Positions 26,883 to 34,971 of a stretch of 64,000 nucleotides of DNA are shown here, piece after piece. The position numbers were made by a program, and so were the translations under genes. Under the pieces are notes generated by a model that was not told the origin of the DNA, searched no databases, and saw nothing but the letters and a program-made list of their open reading frames with translations. Every line of letters starts with the position of its first letter. The stretch's first letter is position 1. Origin of the DNA: Mesorhizobium sp. M00.F.Ca.ET.216.01.1.1 (GTDB lineage Bacteria; Pseudomonadota; Alphaproteobacteria; Rhizobiales; Rhizobiaceae); contig NZ_SADR02000020.1 of the NCBI RefSeq assembly GCF_004010325.2, positions 1 to 64,000 of the forward strand. The letters run 5' to 3'.

Positions 26883-28232
26883 TCAGGACCGGCCGTCGTC
26901 ATAGGTGACGCGCCAGATGCTGCCGTTGCCGTCCTCGCTGACGATCAGCGCGCCATCCCTGGCCACCGCCACGCCGACCGGACGGCCCCAGACCTCGTCA
27001 TTCGAGATGACGAAGCCGGTCATGAAGTCCTCGTATTCACCGGTCGGCTTGCCATCCCTAAACTTGAGCCGCACCACCTTGTAGCCAGTCCTGACATCAC
27101 GGTTCCACGAACCGTGCAGGGCGACGAAGGCATCGCCCTGATAATCGGCCGGAAAATTCTTGCCGTCGTAGAAGGCGATGTTGAGCGGTGCAGAATGCGC
27201 CTGCATCAGCACGTCTGGCAGGGTGACCTTGCCGGCAAGGTCGGGGCGCTCGCCCTGATGGCGAGGATCCTCATTGTCGCCGATATAATACCAGGGCCAG
27301 CCATAGAAGGCGCCGTCCTTGACGGTCGTGGCGTATTCGAACGGCACATTGTCGCCGAGCTCGTCGCGCTCGTTGACGACGCACCAGAGCGCGCCGGTCG
27401 CCGGCTGCACGGTCATGCCCGAACAGTTGCGCAATCCGGTGGCGACGGTCCGGCCATTGTTGCCATCAGGGTCGTAGGCCAGAACGTCGGCGCGGCCGTC
27501 CTCCGAACCCCAGGCAGCTCCGAGAGGCTTCGACTTCGTCCAGGCATCGAAGCCGCCTTCCGGCTCCGCTCCAATGTCCTCGGCAACGTTCGAGCCGGAG
27601 CCGACGGAGAGAAACAGCGTCTTGCCGTCCGGCGAGAAGGCGATGTCACGGGTCCAGTGATGCGTCGAAGGAATATTGTCGACGATGGTTTCCGGCCCAC
27701 CGGAGGCCTTCAGGTCGCCGTCGCGATAGGGGAAGCGGACGATGCTGTCGCTGTTGGCGACATAGACCCATTGCGGCTTGTCTCCCGGTGGATAGAAGGC
27801 GATGCCGTAAGGCTGGGTGAGGTTCCTGGCGAAGATGGCTTTCTCGGCAGGCTTCGCACTGCCCTCGGCGAGGCGATAGACGCGTATCTGGTCGGCCTCA
27901 CTGTCGGCGACGAACAGGTCACCGTTCGGCGCGACACGGACGACGCGCGGATTGTCGATGCCGGAGACGATCATCTCGGCCGAGAAGCCCGGCGGCAATT
28001 GCGGCCCGGCGCTTGTGGCCCTTTCCACGGGGCTGGCGCTGTTCGATGAGGATTGGCTGACGTCAGGCGCCTGCAGATCGTCAGGCGTGATCAGGCGGCG
28101 CACGCCAGGCCTGTCGGCCTTCCAGCCGCCGAAGGCTGCCTTGCCTTTTAGTACCGGCTGGTCCGCCTGTTGCGCAAACGCGGTTGTCGCAAGAAGCAGG
28201 GCAGCCGCCGCAAAGCCGGCAAATCGGATCAT
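26883..28232 (-). CDS. Periplasmic sorbosone dehydrogenase-like (PQQ-type beta-propeller) protein
   Basis: The 449-residue protein has a signal peptide (MIRFAGFAAAALLLATTAFAQ) and a six-bladed beta-propeller of the L-sorbosone/soluble glucose dehydrogenase type. Motifs include FVADSEADQIRVYRL, LTQPYGIAFYPPGD and ALHGSWNRDVRTGYKV. Related enzymes use PQQ to oxidise sugars or aldoses in the periplasm. The substrate is unknown. An EcfG-like promoter sequence lies 67 bases upstream. Confidence 0.88.
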   Translation of the reverse strand: MIRFAGFAAAALLLATTAFAQQADQPVLKGKAAFGGWKADRPGVRRLITPDDLQAPDVSQSSSNSASPVERATSAGPQLPPGFSAEMIVSGIDNPRVVRVAPNGDLFVADSEADQIRVYRLAEGSAKPAEKAIFARNLTQPYGIAFYPPGDKPQWVYVANSDSIVRFPYRDGDLKASGGPETIVDNIPSTHHWTRDIAFSPDGKTLFLSVGSGSNVAEDIGAEPEGGFDAWTKSKPLGAAWGSEDGRADVLAYDPDGNNGRTVATGLRNCSGMTVQPATGALWCVVNERDELGDNVPFEYATTVKDGAFYGWPWYYIGDNEDPRHQGERPDLAGKVTLPDVLMQAHSAPLNIAFYDGKNFPADYQGDAFVALHGSWNRDVRTGYKVVRLKFRDGKPTGEYEDFMTGFVISNDEVWGRPVGVAVARDGALIVSEDGNGSIWRVTYDDGRS

Positions 28233-28298
28233 CCTTCCTCCGGGTTTTCACCTAGCCCTTTGCGCATCCCCAAAGGGCGCGACGCCGTAGGAAACGGG

Positions 28299-28323
28299 AA
28301 CGGCCGGGCTCGACGGTCGTTCC
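28299..28323 (-). promoter_or_regulatory. Possible EcfG-type promoter upstream of the sorbosone dehydrogenase-like gene
   Basis: GGAAC (28319-28323), 16 bases, CGTT (28299-28302) on the minus strand, with the start 67 bases downstream. The segment is palindromic and also reads as an EcfG site on the plus strand, where no gene follows, so chance or another role is possible. Confidence 0.4.
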
Positions 28324-28383
28324 GCCTCACGCGTCCAGTACACGGGGAATTGAAGAGGCTTCGGCCGTTCTGGTTCTCGGGTA

Positions 28384-28581
28384 TCAGTTTCCGGCCGCGT
28401 AAAAATCGTCGTCGAGCCGCTTTTCCAAGGCGACGAGATCGGCCGGCAACGGCAGGCCCATGGCGCGCATTTCCCTCAGCTTTTCGCGCAGCTGCTCCTG
28501 CACTTCATGCTGATCCTCGGGCTGGTTGATCATTTCCTCAAGCAACAGGCTGATCTGGGCCTTGAACGATTCCAGCGCCAT
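28384..28581 (-). CDS. Small conserved hypothetical protein
   Basis: The 65-residue, acidic, helical protein (MALESFKAQISLLLEEMINQ) is followed by QEQLREKLREMRAMGLPLP. The sequence GCGAGGAGACAAG precedes the ATG. It lies 21 bases downstream of hrcA on the same strand, an arrangement often seen in rhizobia, so it may be co-transcribed. No function is known. Confidence 0.8.
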   Translation of the reverse strand: MALESFKAQISLLLEEMINQPEDQHEVQEQLREKLREMRAMGLPLPADLVALEKRLDDDFYAAGN

Positions 28582-28602
28582 CTTGTCTCCTCGCGGCTCC
28601 CC

Positions 28603-29688
28603 TTAGCGCAGCATGCGGGAAATAAGCTGCGCCGTATAGTCGACCATCGGCACGATGCGGGCATAATTCAGCCGCGTCGGGCCGATGACGCCGAGCGCGC
28701 CGACGACGCGGGCATCCTTGTCGCGATAGGGCGCGACGACAAGCGACGAGCCCGACAGTGAAAACAGCTTGTTCTCCGAACCGATGAAGATGCGCACGCC
28801 GGGCCCTTCCTCGGCGAGGTCGAGAAGCTGGATCAGGCCGTCCTGCGTCTCCAGGTCCTCGAACAAATGCCGCAGCAATTCGATGTCGGCCTGGGCAGTG
28901 ACATTTTCCAGCAGGTTGGCGCGGCCGCGCACGATGAGACGCGCCGGCAGGCCGCTTTCGGCGCCCGCCCAGACCGCCAGGCCCTTTTCGACCAGCTCCT
29001 GCGACAACGTGTCGAGTGCGGCCCTGGTCTCTTCCTTGATGCGGGCGATCTCCACCCGCGCCTCGGCAAGCGTGCGGCCACGGATATGGGCGTTGAGGAA
29101 GTTCGAGGCTTCGTGCAATTGCGAAACGGTGACGCCGGCAGGCAGGTCGATGACGCGGTTTTCGACATCGCCGTTCTGCGAGACCAGCACGGCCAGCGCC
29201 TTGGTCGGCTCGAGCTGGATGAATTCGATGTGCTTAAGCGCCGCCTCGTTCTTGGCGGCGAGCACGAGGCCGGCGCCGCGCGACATGCCGGATAGCATCT
29301 GGCTGGCCTCGGTGAGCATGTGTTCCAGCGTCGCGCCCGAGCCGGACGCGCGTACCTGCGCCTCGATGATACGGCGCTCCTCGTCTGAGAGGTCGCCGAG
29401 CTCCATGAAGGCATCGACGAAGAAGCGCAGGCCCGCCTGGGTCGGCAGCCTGCCGGCCGAGATATGCGGCGCATAGATCAGGCCGAGATGCTCGAGATCG
29501 CTCATCACGTTGCGGATGGTGGCCGGCGACAGCGAGGACGGCAGGATACGCGACAGGCTGCGTGAGCCGACCGGATCGCCATCCTTGAGATAGGAATCGA
29601 CGATGCGCCGAAAGATGTCGCGCGAACGCGTGTCGAGCGACTGGAGTGCGGACAACTGCGAACCGGGATCGGCGACTGCTTTGGTCAT
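28603..29688 (-). CDS. hrcA: Heat-inducible transcription repressor HrcA
   Basis: The 361-residue protein starts MTKAVADPGSQLSALQSLD and has the N-terminal winged helix (SRDIFRRIVDSYLKDGDPVG, SRILPSSLSPATIRNVMSDL) and the C-terminal GAF-like dimerisation part of HrcA. It represses groESL and related genes through CIRCE elements. I chose 29688 because longer frames run into the divergent rph promoter. No CIRCE element was noticed in the promoter region. Divergence from rph is the normal arrangement in alphaproteobacteria. Confidence 0.95.
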   Translation of the reverse strand: MTKAVADPGSQLSALQSLDTRSRDIFRRIVDSYLKDGDPVGSRSLSRILPSSLSPATIRNVMSDLEHLGLIYAPHISAGRLPTQAGLRFFVDAFMELGDLSDEERRIIEAQVRASGSGATLEHMLTEASQMLSGMSRGAGLVLAAKNEAALKHIEFIQLEPTKALAVLVSQNGDVENRVIDLPAGVTVSQLHEASNFLNAHIRGRTLAEARVEIARIKEETRAALDTLSQELVEKGLAVWAGAESGLPARLIVRGRANLLENVTAQADIELLRHLFEDLETQDGLIQLLDLAEEGPGVRIFIGSENKLFSLSGSSLVVAPYRDKDARVVGALGVIGPTRLNYARIVPMVDYTAQLISRMLR

Positions 29689-29826
29689 TCGAGCCAAAAA
29701 CCTCCGGCCCAAAGATATAGACTCAGGCAGCGCCCGCGCAACCCGGTCCATTTTCCTTTGCGCCTCACGTCCCGTGCGGCTACAAGCCGGCCACGATTCC
29801 GAAATAATGACATGAAAGAAGCCTGA

Positions 29827-30543
29827 ATGCGCCCCTCCAAACGCCAAGCCGACGAAATGCGCGCCATCTCCTTCGAGCGCGGCGTCTCCAAGCACGCGGA
29901 AGGCTCGTGCCTGGTGAAGTTCGGCGACACGCATGTGCTGTGCACGGCAAGCCTGGAGGAGAAGGTGCCGAGCTGGATGCGCAATTCCGGCAAGGGCTGG
30001 GTGACGGCGGAATACGGCATGCTGCCGCGCTCGACCGGCGAGCGCATGCGCCGCGAGGCTTCCGCCGGCAAGCAGGGCGGGCGCACGCTGGAAATCCAGC
30101 GGCTAATCGGCCGTTCCTTGCGCGCCGTGGTCGACCTGCATGCGCTGGGCGAACAGCAGATCACCGTCGACTGCGACGTGATCCAGGCCGATGGCGGTAC
30201 CCGCACCGCCTCGATCACCGGCGGCTGGGTGGCGCTGTACGACTGCCTGCGCTGGATGGAGGCCCGGCAGATGGCCAGCGTCGCCAAGGTGCTCAAGGAT
30301 CATGTCGCGGCGATTTCCTGCGGCATCCATGACGGGCAGCCGGTCATCGACCTCGACTATCTGGAGGATTCCTCGGCCGGCACCGACGCCAATTTCGTCA
30401 TGACCGGCAAGGGCGGCATCGTCGAGATCCAGGGAACGGCCGAGGGCGAGCCTTTCTCGGAAGAACAGTTCGCGGCGCTGATGGGATTGGCCAAGAAAGG
30501 CATTCAGCGCCTGGTCAGCCTGCAGCAAATGGCTGTAGCGTAA
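29827..30543 (+). CDS. rph: Ribonuclease PH
   Basis: The 238-residue protein carries the RNase PH signature (MRPSKRQADEMRAISFERGV start, MLPRSTGERMRRE, GRTLEIQRLIGRSLRAVVD). It trims tRNA 3' ends by phosphorolysis as a hexamer. The length is standard. It heads the block rph-VOC-rdgB-hemW, although a 34-base inverted repeat separates it from the VOC gene. Confidence 0.97.
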   Translation: MRPSKRQADEMRAISFERGVSKHAEGSCLVKFGDTHVLCTASLEEKVPSWMRNSGKGWVTAEYGMLPRSTGERMRREASAGKQGGRTLEIQRLIGRSLRAVVDLHALGEQQITVDCDVIQADGGTRTASITGGWVALYDCLRWMEARQMASVAKVLKDHVAAISCGIHDGQPVIDLDYLEDSSAGTDANFVMTGKGGIVEIQGTAEGEPFSEEQFAALMGLAKKGIQRLVSLQQMAVA

Positions 30544-30566
30544 TCCTCAAATGCCGAGCTTGTCCG

Positions 30567-30720
30567 CCCCCCTCTGGCCTGCCGGCCATCTCCCCCTCAA
30601 TGGGGGAGATCGGATGCCCGGCTGGCCTTCGCCAGTTGTCGGCGGTGCAGGGTGTGCGGCGGCGCCGAAGCTGCCAATCTCCCCCCTTGAGGGGGAGATG
30701 GCCGGCAGGCCAGAGGGGGG
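30567..30720. repeat. Perfect 34-base inverted repeat
   Basis: The left arm (30567-30600, beginning CCCCCCTCTGGCCTGCCGGC) and the right arm (30687-30720, ending GCCGGCAGGCCAGAGGGGGG) are exact inverse complements with 86 bases between. It fills the gap between rph and the VOC gene. The poly-G end lies seven bases before the VOC start. Confidence 0.9.
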
Positions 30721-30726
30721 GGCTTC

Positions 30727-31137
30727 GTGACTCCCTCCGCAATCCTGGAATCCGCTCTCTACGTCACCGACTTGCAAGCTGCCGAGCAATTCTATCGCGA
30801 CGTGCTCGGGCTGGAGGTAGTGGGCAAGATCGAGGGCAGGCATGTCTTCTTCCGCTGCGGGGAGGGCGTGCTGCTCCTCTTCAATGCCGAGGCGACCAAG
30901 GTGCCGCCGGCGCCTGACGCCAGGCTGAAAGTGCCGCCCCACGGCACGGTCGGCGACGGCCATCTCTGCTTTGCGGCAAGCGCAGATGAAATCGCGCGCT
31001 GGCGTGCGCATCTCCAGGCGAAGAAGATCGCCATCGAAAGCGATTTCGAATGGCCGCAAGGCGGCCGTTCGATCTATATCCGCGACCCCTCCGGCAATTC
31101 GATCGAATTCGCCGAGCCAAGGATCTGGGGCCTCTGA
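30727..31137 (+). CDS. VOC-family (glyoxalase/dioxygenase fold) protein
   Basis: The 136-residue protein has the vicinal-oxygen-chelate fold: SALYVTDLQAAEQFYRDVLGLE at the start and RSIYIRDPSGNSIEFAEPRIW with the metal-ligand Glu at the end. Such proteins are glyoxalases, dioxygenases or antibiotic-binding proteins; the substrate is unknown. The start is GTG at 30727, whose Shine-Dalgarno-like G-run comes from the arm of the inverted repeat. Its stop overlaps the rdgB start (TGATG). Confidence 0.87.
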   Translation: MTPSAILESALYVTDLQAAEQFYRDVLGLEVVGKIEGRHVFFRCGEGVLLLFNAEATKVPPAPDARLKVPPHGTVGDGHLCFAASADEIARWRAHLQAKKIAIESDFEWPQGGRSIYIRDPSGNSIEFAEPRIWGL

Positions 31138-31799
31138 TGCATTCGCTCAATGGACACAAAATTGTCGTCGCCAGCCACAATTCAGGCAAGCTGCGCGAAT
31201 TCGCCGAGCTGATGGCGCCGTTCGGCATCGAAGCCAAGTCGGCCAAGGAATACGGCCTGCCGGAGCCGGACGAGACCGGCACCAGCTTCGAGGAGAACGC
31301 CTTCATCAAGGCGTTGGCCGCGGCCAAGGCGACCGGCCTGCCGGCACTGTCGGACGATTCCGGCCTGTGCGTCGACGCGCTCGATGGGGCGCCCGGCGTC
31401 TACACCGCCAACTGGGCCGAGACGCCGGACGGCTCCCGCGACTTCGGCGTGGCCATGCAGCGCACGGAGGTGGCGCTGCAGGAAGTCGGAGCGGTCGACC
31501 CAGCGCAGCGCAAGGGCCGTTTCGTCGCCGTCATCTGCCTGGCTTTTCCCGACGGCGATGCCGAATATTTTCGCGGTGAGGTCGAGGGCACCCTGGTGTG
31601 GCCGCCGCGCGGCGAGCTCGGCTTCGGCTACGATCCGGTGTTCTTGCCGGACGGTTTCGAAAAGACCTTCGGCGAGATGACGGCAGCAGAAAAACATGGC
31701 TGGAAGCCCGGCCAGCCGACGGCATTGTCGCACCGCGCACGCGCCTTCCAGAAATTCGCGCAAGCACGATTGAATTCGGCACGATTGGGCTCGACATGA
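31137..31799 (+). CDS. rdgB: Non-canonical purine NTP pyrophosphatase (RdgB/HAM1)
   Basis: The 220-residue protein has the substrate-binding opening VVASHNSGKLREF and the catalytic LSDDSGLCVDALDGAPGVYTA. It hydrolyses ITP, dITP and XTP to monophosphates and so keeps deaminated purines out of DNA. It overlaps the VOC gene at the start and hemW at the stop (ATGA), so the three genes are translated together. Confidence 0.96.
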   Translation: MHSLNGHKIVVASHNSGKLREFAELMAPFGIEAKSAKEYGLPEPDETGTSFEENAFIKALAAAKATGLPALSDDSGLCVDALDGAPGVYTANWAETPDGSRDFGVAMQRTEVALQEVGAVDPAQRKGRFVAVICLAFPDGDAEYFRGEVEGTLVWPPRGELGFGYDPVFLPDGFEKTFGEMTAAEKHGWKPGQPTALSHRARAFQKFAQARLNSARLGST

Positions 31800-32959
31800 C
31801 CATGCTGCTCGACCGCAGCCCCGGCTTCGGCGTCTACATCCATTGGCCGTTCTGCGCGGCCAAGTGCCCCTATTGCGACTTCAACAGCCATGTCCGCCAC
31901 CAGCCGGTCGACCAGGAGCGCTTTGCGCGCGCCTTCGAGGCCGAGCTTGCGACGATGCGCGCCCGCACCGGGCCGCGCGAGGTGACCAGCATCTTTCTCG
32001 GCGGCGGCACGCCGTCGCTGATGAAGCCGGAGACCGTGGCGGCGGTGCTGGATGCAGTGGCGAAGAACTGGACGGTGCCTGATGGCATCGAGGTGACGCT
32101 GGAAGCCAACCCCTCCTCGGTCGAGGCCGAGCGCTTCCGCGGCTACCGTGCGGCGGGCGTCAATCGGGTGTCGCTCGGCGTGCAGGCGCTGAACGACAGC
32201 GATTTGCGCTTCCTCGGCCGCCTGCACAATGTCGATGAGGCGCTGCACGCGATCGGGCTGGCGCGCGAGATCTTTCCGCGGCTGTCCTTCGACCTGATCT
32301 ATGCGCGGCCGGGCCAGACACTGGGCGCCTGGCAGGCGGAACTCGAACAGGCGATCGGCCACGCCGCCGACCATCTGTCGCTCTACCAGCTGACCATCGA
32401 GGAAGGCACGCCGTTCCACGCGCTGCATGCAGCGAAGAAATTCACCATTCCCGACAACGATCACGCCGCCGACCTCTATGCGCTGACGCAGGAGATCACC
32501 GCGGCGCATGGGCTGCCGGCCTACGAGATTTCCAACCACGCCAGGCCCGGCGCGGAAAGCCGGCACAATCTCACCTACTGGCGCTACGGCGAATATGTCG
32601 GCGTCGGCCCCGGCGCGCATGGCCGCTTCGTCGAGCACGGCCGCCGTACGGTGACGATCGCGGAGAAAATGCCGGAAACCTGGGCCAATCTGGTCGAGGC
32701 CAAGGGCCACGGCGTCACCGGCGGCGAGACCCTGACGCGCTCGGAAGAGGCGGACGAATTCCTGCTGATGGGGCTGAGGCTGGCCGAAGGCATCGACCTT
32801 TCCCGCTATGAACAGTTTTCCGGGCGCGGTCTGTCGACGGCGCGGCTGTCGGTCTTGCAGGAAGAGGGGCTGGTGGCGCCGATCGGCAATGCCCGCCTGC
32901 GCGCCACGCCGGCCGGCATGATCGTGCTCGACGCTGTGGTGGCGGACCTGGCGCGGTAG
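31796..32959 (+). CDS. hemW: Radical SAM haem chaperone HemW
   Basis: The 387-residue protein has the radical SAM cluster CxxxCxxC at FCAAKCPYCDF (Cys20, 24, 27), the GGGTPS motif and the C-terminal HemN-like domain. It lacks the extra residues of true HemN and so belongs to the haem-trafficking HemW group, often mis-labelled coproporphyrinogen oxidase. The ATG at 31796 overlaps the rdgB stop; a second ATG two codons on is equally possible. Confidence 0.94.
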   Translation: MTMLLDRSPGFGVYIHWPFCAAKCPYCDFNSHVRHQPVDQERFARAFEAELATMRARTGPREVTSIFLGGGTPSLMKPETVAAVLDAVAKNWTVPDGIEVTLEANPSSVEAERFRGYRAAGVNRVSLGVQALNDSDLRFLGRLHNVDEALHAIGLAREIFPRLSFDLIYARPGQTLGAWQAELEQAIGHAADHLSLYQLTIEEGTPFHALHAAKKFTIPDNDHAADLYALTQEITAAHGLPAYEISNHARPGAESRHNLTYWRYGEYVGVGPGAHGRFVEHGRRTVTIAEKMPETWANLVEAKGHGVTGGETLTRSEEADEFLLMGLRLAEGIDLSRYEQFSGRGLSTARLSVLQEEGLVAPIGNARLRATPAGMIVLDAVVADLAR

Positions 32960-32972
32960 GCCTTATGCCTCG

Positions 32973-33018
32973 TCATTCTAGGGCGGAGCGAACGCGAAGC
33001 GGACTGCAGACCCGAGGA
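32973..33018. repeat. Hairpin repeat after hemW
   Basis: The sequence CTAGGGCGGAGCGAACGCGA and its continuation match, in opposite orientation, the hairpin at about 24913-24957. It may serve as a transcription end for hemW. Confidence 0.5.
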
Positions 33019-33029
33019 TGACGACGGAG

Positions 33030-33218
33030 CTAGGCGTCGTGCTTGTGGCGGTGCTTGGCGCGCTCTTTCTCGGCATGCGCCTCGCCGGACCGGGCCGGCT
33101 TGGCATCGCTTTTGTCGCGGCGGGCGCTATGCTGGTCGCCTGCGGGATGTGATGGCGCGCCATCCCTGGCACTTTTTGTTTCAAGGCGGGTGATGAAGAT
33201 ATCGAAGCGATTGGGCAT
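33030..33218 (-). CDS. Possible small basic protein
   Basis: The 62-residue frame starts MPNRFDIFITRLETKSARDG and ends in a Lys/Arg/His-rich tail (AKHRHKHDA). No clear ribosome site is visible and no family is recognised. It lies in a 600-base gap between hemW and rsmI, opposite in direction to both. Confidence 0.25.
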   Translation of the reverse strand: MPNRFDIFITRLETKSARDGAPSHPAGDQHSARRDKSDAKPARSGEAHAEKERAKHRHKHDA

Positions 33219-33406
33219 CGTCCGGTCAGTGCTCCGTCGTGCTGTCGGTTTCGTTCGAAGACCTGGCGTCTGCATGCAGACGGCGCAGGATAAGATCCGC
33301 GGGCAACGGTTTCGTTCCCTAGTGTGGCAAAGGCATGGCGGCCACTTCACATCGGCTCGGCTTTTGCAACCGGGCGTGAGCCGTGCCAAACAGGGTCGAA
33401 CGCATT

Positions 33407-33554
33407 CAAAGTGTTAGAGCGTCCTTTGCGCATCCAGCGGACGCGCGGCGCTCTTCAATGTGCTAGAGCGTCCTTTGCGCGTCCAGTGGACGCGCGGCGC
33501 TCTTCAATGTGCTAGAGCGTCCTTTGCGCGTCCAGTGGACGCGCGGCGCTCTAG
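33407..33554. repeat. Three tandem 49-base hairpin units upstream of rsmI
   Basis: Units begin at the AGAGCG boundaries 33416, 33465 and 33514. Each folds as AGAGCG ... CGCTCT around inner arms GCGCGTCC and GGACGCGC (first copy GCGCATCC). The last copy ends 14 bases before the rsmI start. A related single unit lies at 63340. Confidence 0.85.
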
Positions 33555-33567
33555 TGGAGGGGCACTG

Positions 33568-34494
33568 GTGACAGGCGAGTCGTCGAAACGCAGCTATGTG
33601 ATCGGCCAGACCGAGATATCAGCCCGGCCGCTCGCGCCGGCGCTCTACCTGGTGGCGACGCCGATCGGCAATCTCGCCGACATCACGCTGCGCGCGCTGG
33701 AAACGCTTGCCGCCGCCGACATCGTCGCCTGCGAGGACACGCGGGTTTCGCGCGTGCTGCTCGACCGCTACGGCATCCGCCGCCGCACCACGGCCTATCA
33801 CGAGCACAATGCCGGCGAGGCGGGGCCGAAGCTGATCGCAGCGCTTGAAGCCGGCCAGAGCGTGGCGCTGATCTCGGACGCCGGCACGCCGCTGATCTCC
33901 GACCCCGGCTACCGGCTGGTCGGCGAAGCTCTCGATCGCGCCATACGCGTCGTGCCGATCCCCGGCCCGTCGGCAGCCCTTGCGACGCTGACGGCATCCG
34001 GCCTGCCGTCCGACGCCTTCCTGTTCGCCGGCTTCCTGCCGGTGAAGACAGGGCAGCGGCTGACGCGACTGGAAGCGCTGAAGACGGTGCCGGCGACGCT
34101 GATCTTCTTCGAATCGCCGCGCCGGCTGGCCGAGACGCTTGGCGCGATGGCCGAAGCGCTGGGCGGTACACGCAAGGCGGCGATCGGCCGTGAGCTGACC
34201 AAGACCTTCGAGGAGATGCGGACTGGTACGCTGCAGTCGCTCGCCGACCACTATGCGGCGGCCGACACGCCGAAGGGCGAAATCGTCATCTGCGTCGGCC
34301 CGCCCGAGGCAACGGCAGACGAACCCGCTGATATCGACCGGCTGTTGCTTTCGCTGGCCGCCGAGATGCCGGCCTCCAAGGCGGCGGCGGAAGCCGCAAA
34401 AATGACCGGCGGTCAGAAGCAGGCGCTTTACCGGCGGCTGCTCGAACTCAAGAATGCAGGCGGGGACACCCCTGGGGAAAACGGCCGTGGCTGA
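33568..34494 (+). CDS. rsmI: 16S rRNA (cytidine1402-2'-O)-methyltransferase
   Basis: The 308-residue protein has the tetrapyrrole-methylase fold with LYLVATPIGNLADITLRALE and LISDAGTPLISDPGYRLV, diagnostic for RsmI. It methylates the ribose of C1402 in 16S rRNA using SAM. I chose the GTG at 33568, preceded by GGAGGGGCACTG; longer in-frame starts would translate the tandem repeats. It overlaps yraN, its usual partner. Confidence 0.95.
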   Translation: MTGESSKRSYVIGQTEISARPLAPALYLVATPIGNLADITLRALETLAAADIVACEDTRVSRVLLDRYGIRRRTTAYHEHNAGEAGPKLIAALEAGQSVALISDAGTPLISDPGYRLVGEALDRAIRVVPIPGPSAALATLTASGLPSDAFLFAGFLPVKTGQRLTRLEALKTVPATLIFFESPRRLAETLGAMAEALGGTRKAAIGRELTKTFEEMRTGTLQSLADHYAAADTPKGEIVICVGPPEATADEPADIDRLLLSLAAEMPASKAAAEAAKMTGGQKQALYRRLLELKNAGGDTPGENGRG

Positions 34495-34864
34495 GCGCCC
34501 GGCCGTCAGCCTCCAAAGAGCCTATCGACGCGGCCATCGCGGTGAATGGCTGGCGGCAGCGGCGCTGATGCTGAAAGGCTACCGGATCCTCGCTCGCCGC
34601 CACCGCACCAGGCTCGGCGAGATCGACCTGATCGCGCGGCGCGGCGACCTGGTGCTGTTCGTCGAGGTGAAGGCGCGCCACACGCTGATGGAGGCGATGG
34701 AGGCGATAGCCCACGAATCGGAGCGCCGCATCGAAGCGGCCGCCGATCTCTGGCTTTCGCGCCAGTCCGACTACGGGAAATTATCGGCACGTTTCGATAT
34801 GGTGGCGGTGCTGCCATGCCGCTGGCCGGTGCATGTCGAGAACGCTTTTTACGGGCGAAACTAA
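34454..34864 (+). CDS. yraN: YraN/UPF0102 family protein
   Basis: The 136-residue protein has the endonuclease-like core GEIDLIARRGDLVLFVEVKAR of the UPF0102/YraN family, related to Holliday-junction resolvase folds. The biochemical role is not established. The frame can start at ATG 34454 or, more likely by ribosome-site quality (GGGGAAAA), at GTG 34487; both overlap rsmI. In many rhizobia the next gene is gshB, but here an opposing monooxygenase gene follows. Confidence 0.9.
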   Translation: MQAGTPLGKTAVAERPAVSLQRAYRRGHRGEWLAAAALMLKGYRILARRHRTRLGEIDLIARRGDLVLFVEVKARHTLMEAMEAIAHESERRIEAAADLWLSRQSDYGKLSARFDMVAVLPCRWPVHVENAFYGRN

Positions 34865-34971
34865 AAGCGGCGGTCCGTCAGCGCAGCCGCTGAGACGTAG
34901 CCCTGGCGTTTCGTTGCGGTCGAATCGGCAACAAAAATCCTGTCCTTCACGTCCGGCGGGTAAGAGTTCGT

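Noticed and set aside
29689..29826. CIRCE element between hrcA and rph
   Set aside because: No TTAGCACTC-N9-GAGTGCTAA-like inverted repeat is visible.
33407..33554. CRISPR-like array of three repeats
   Set aside because: The 49-base units abut without spacers and each is a palindrome; no cas genes are nearby.
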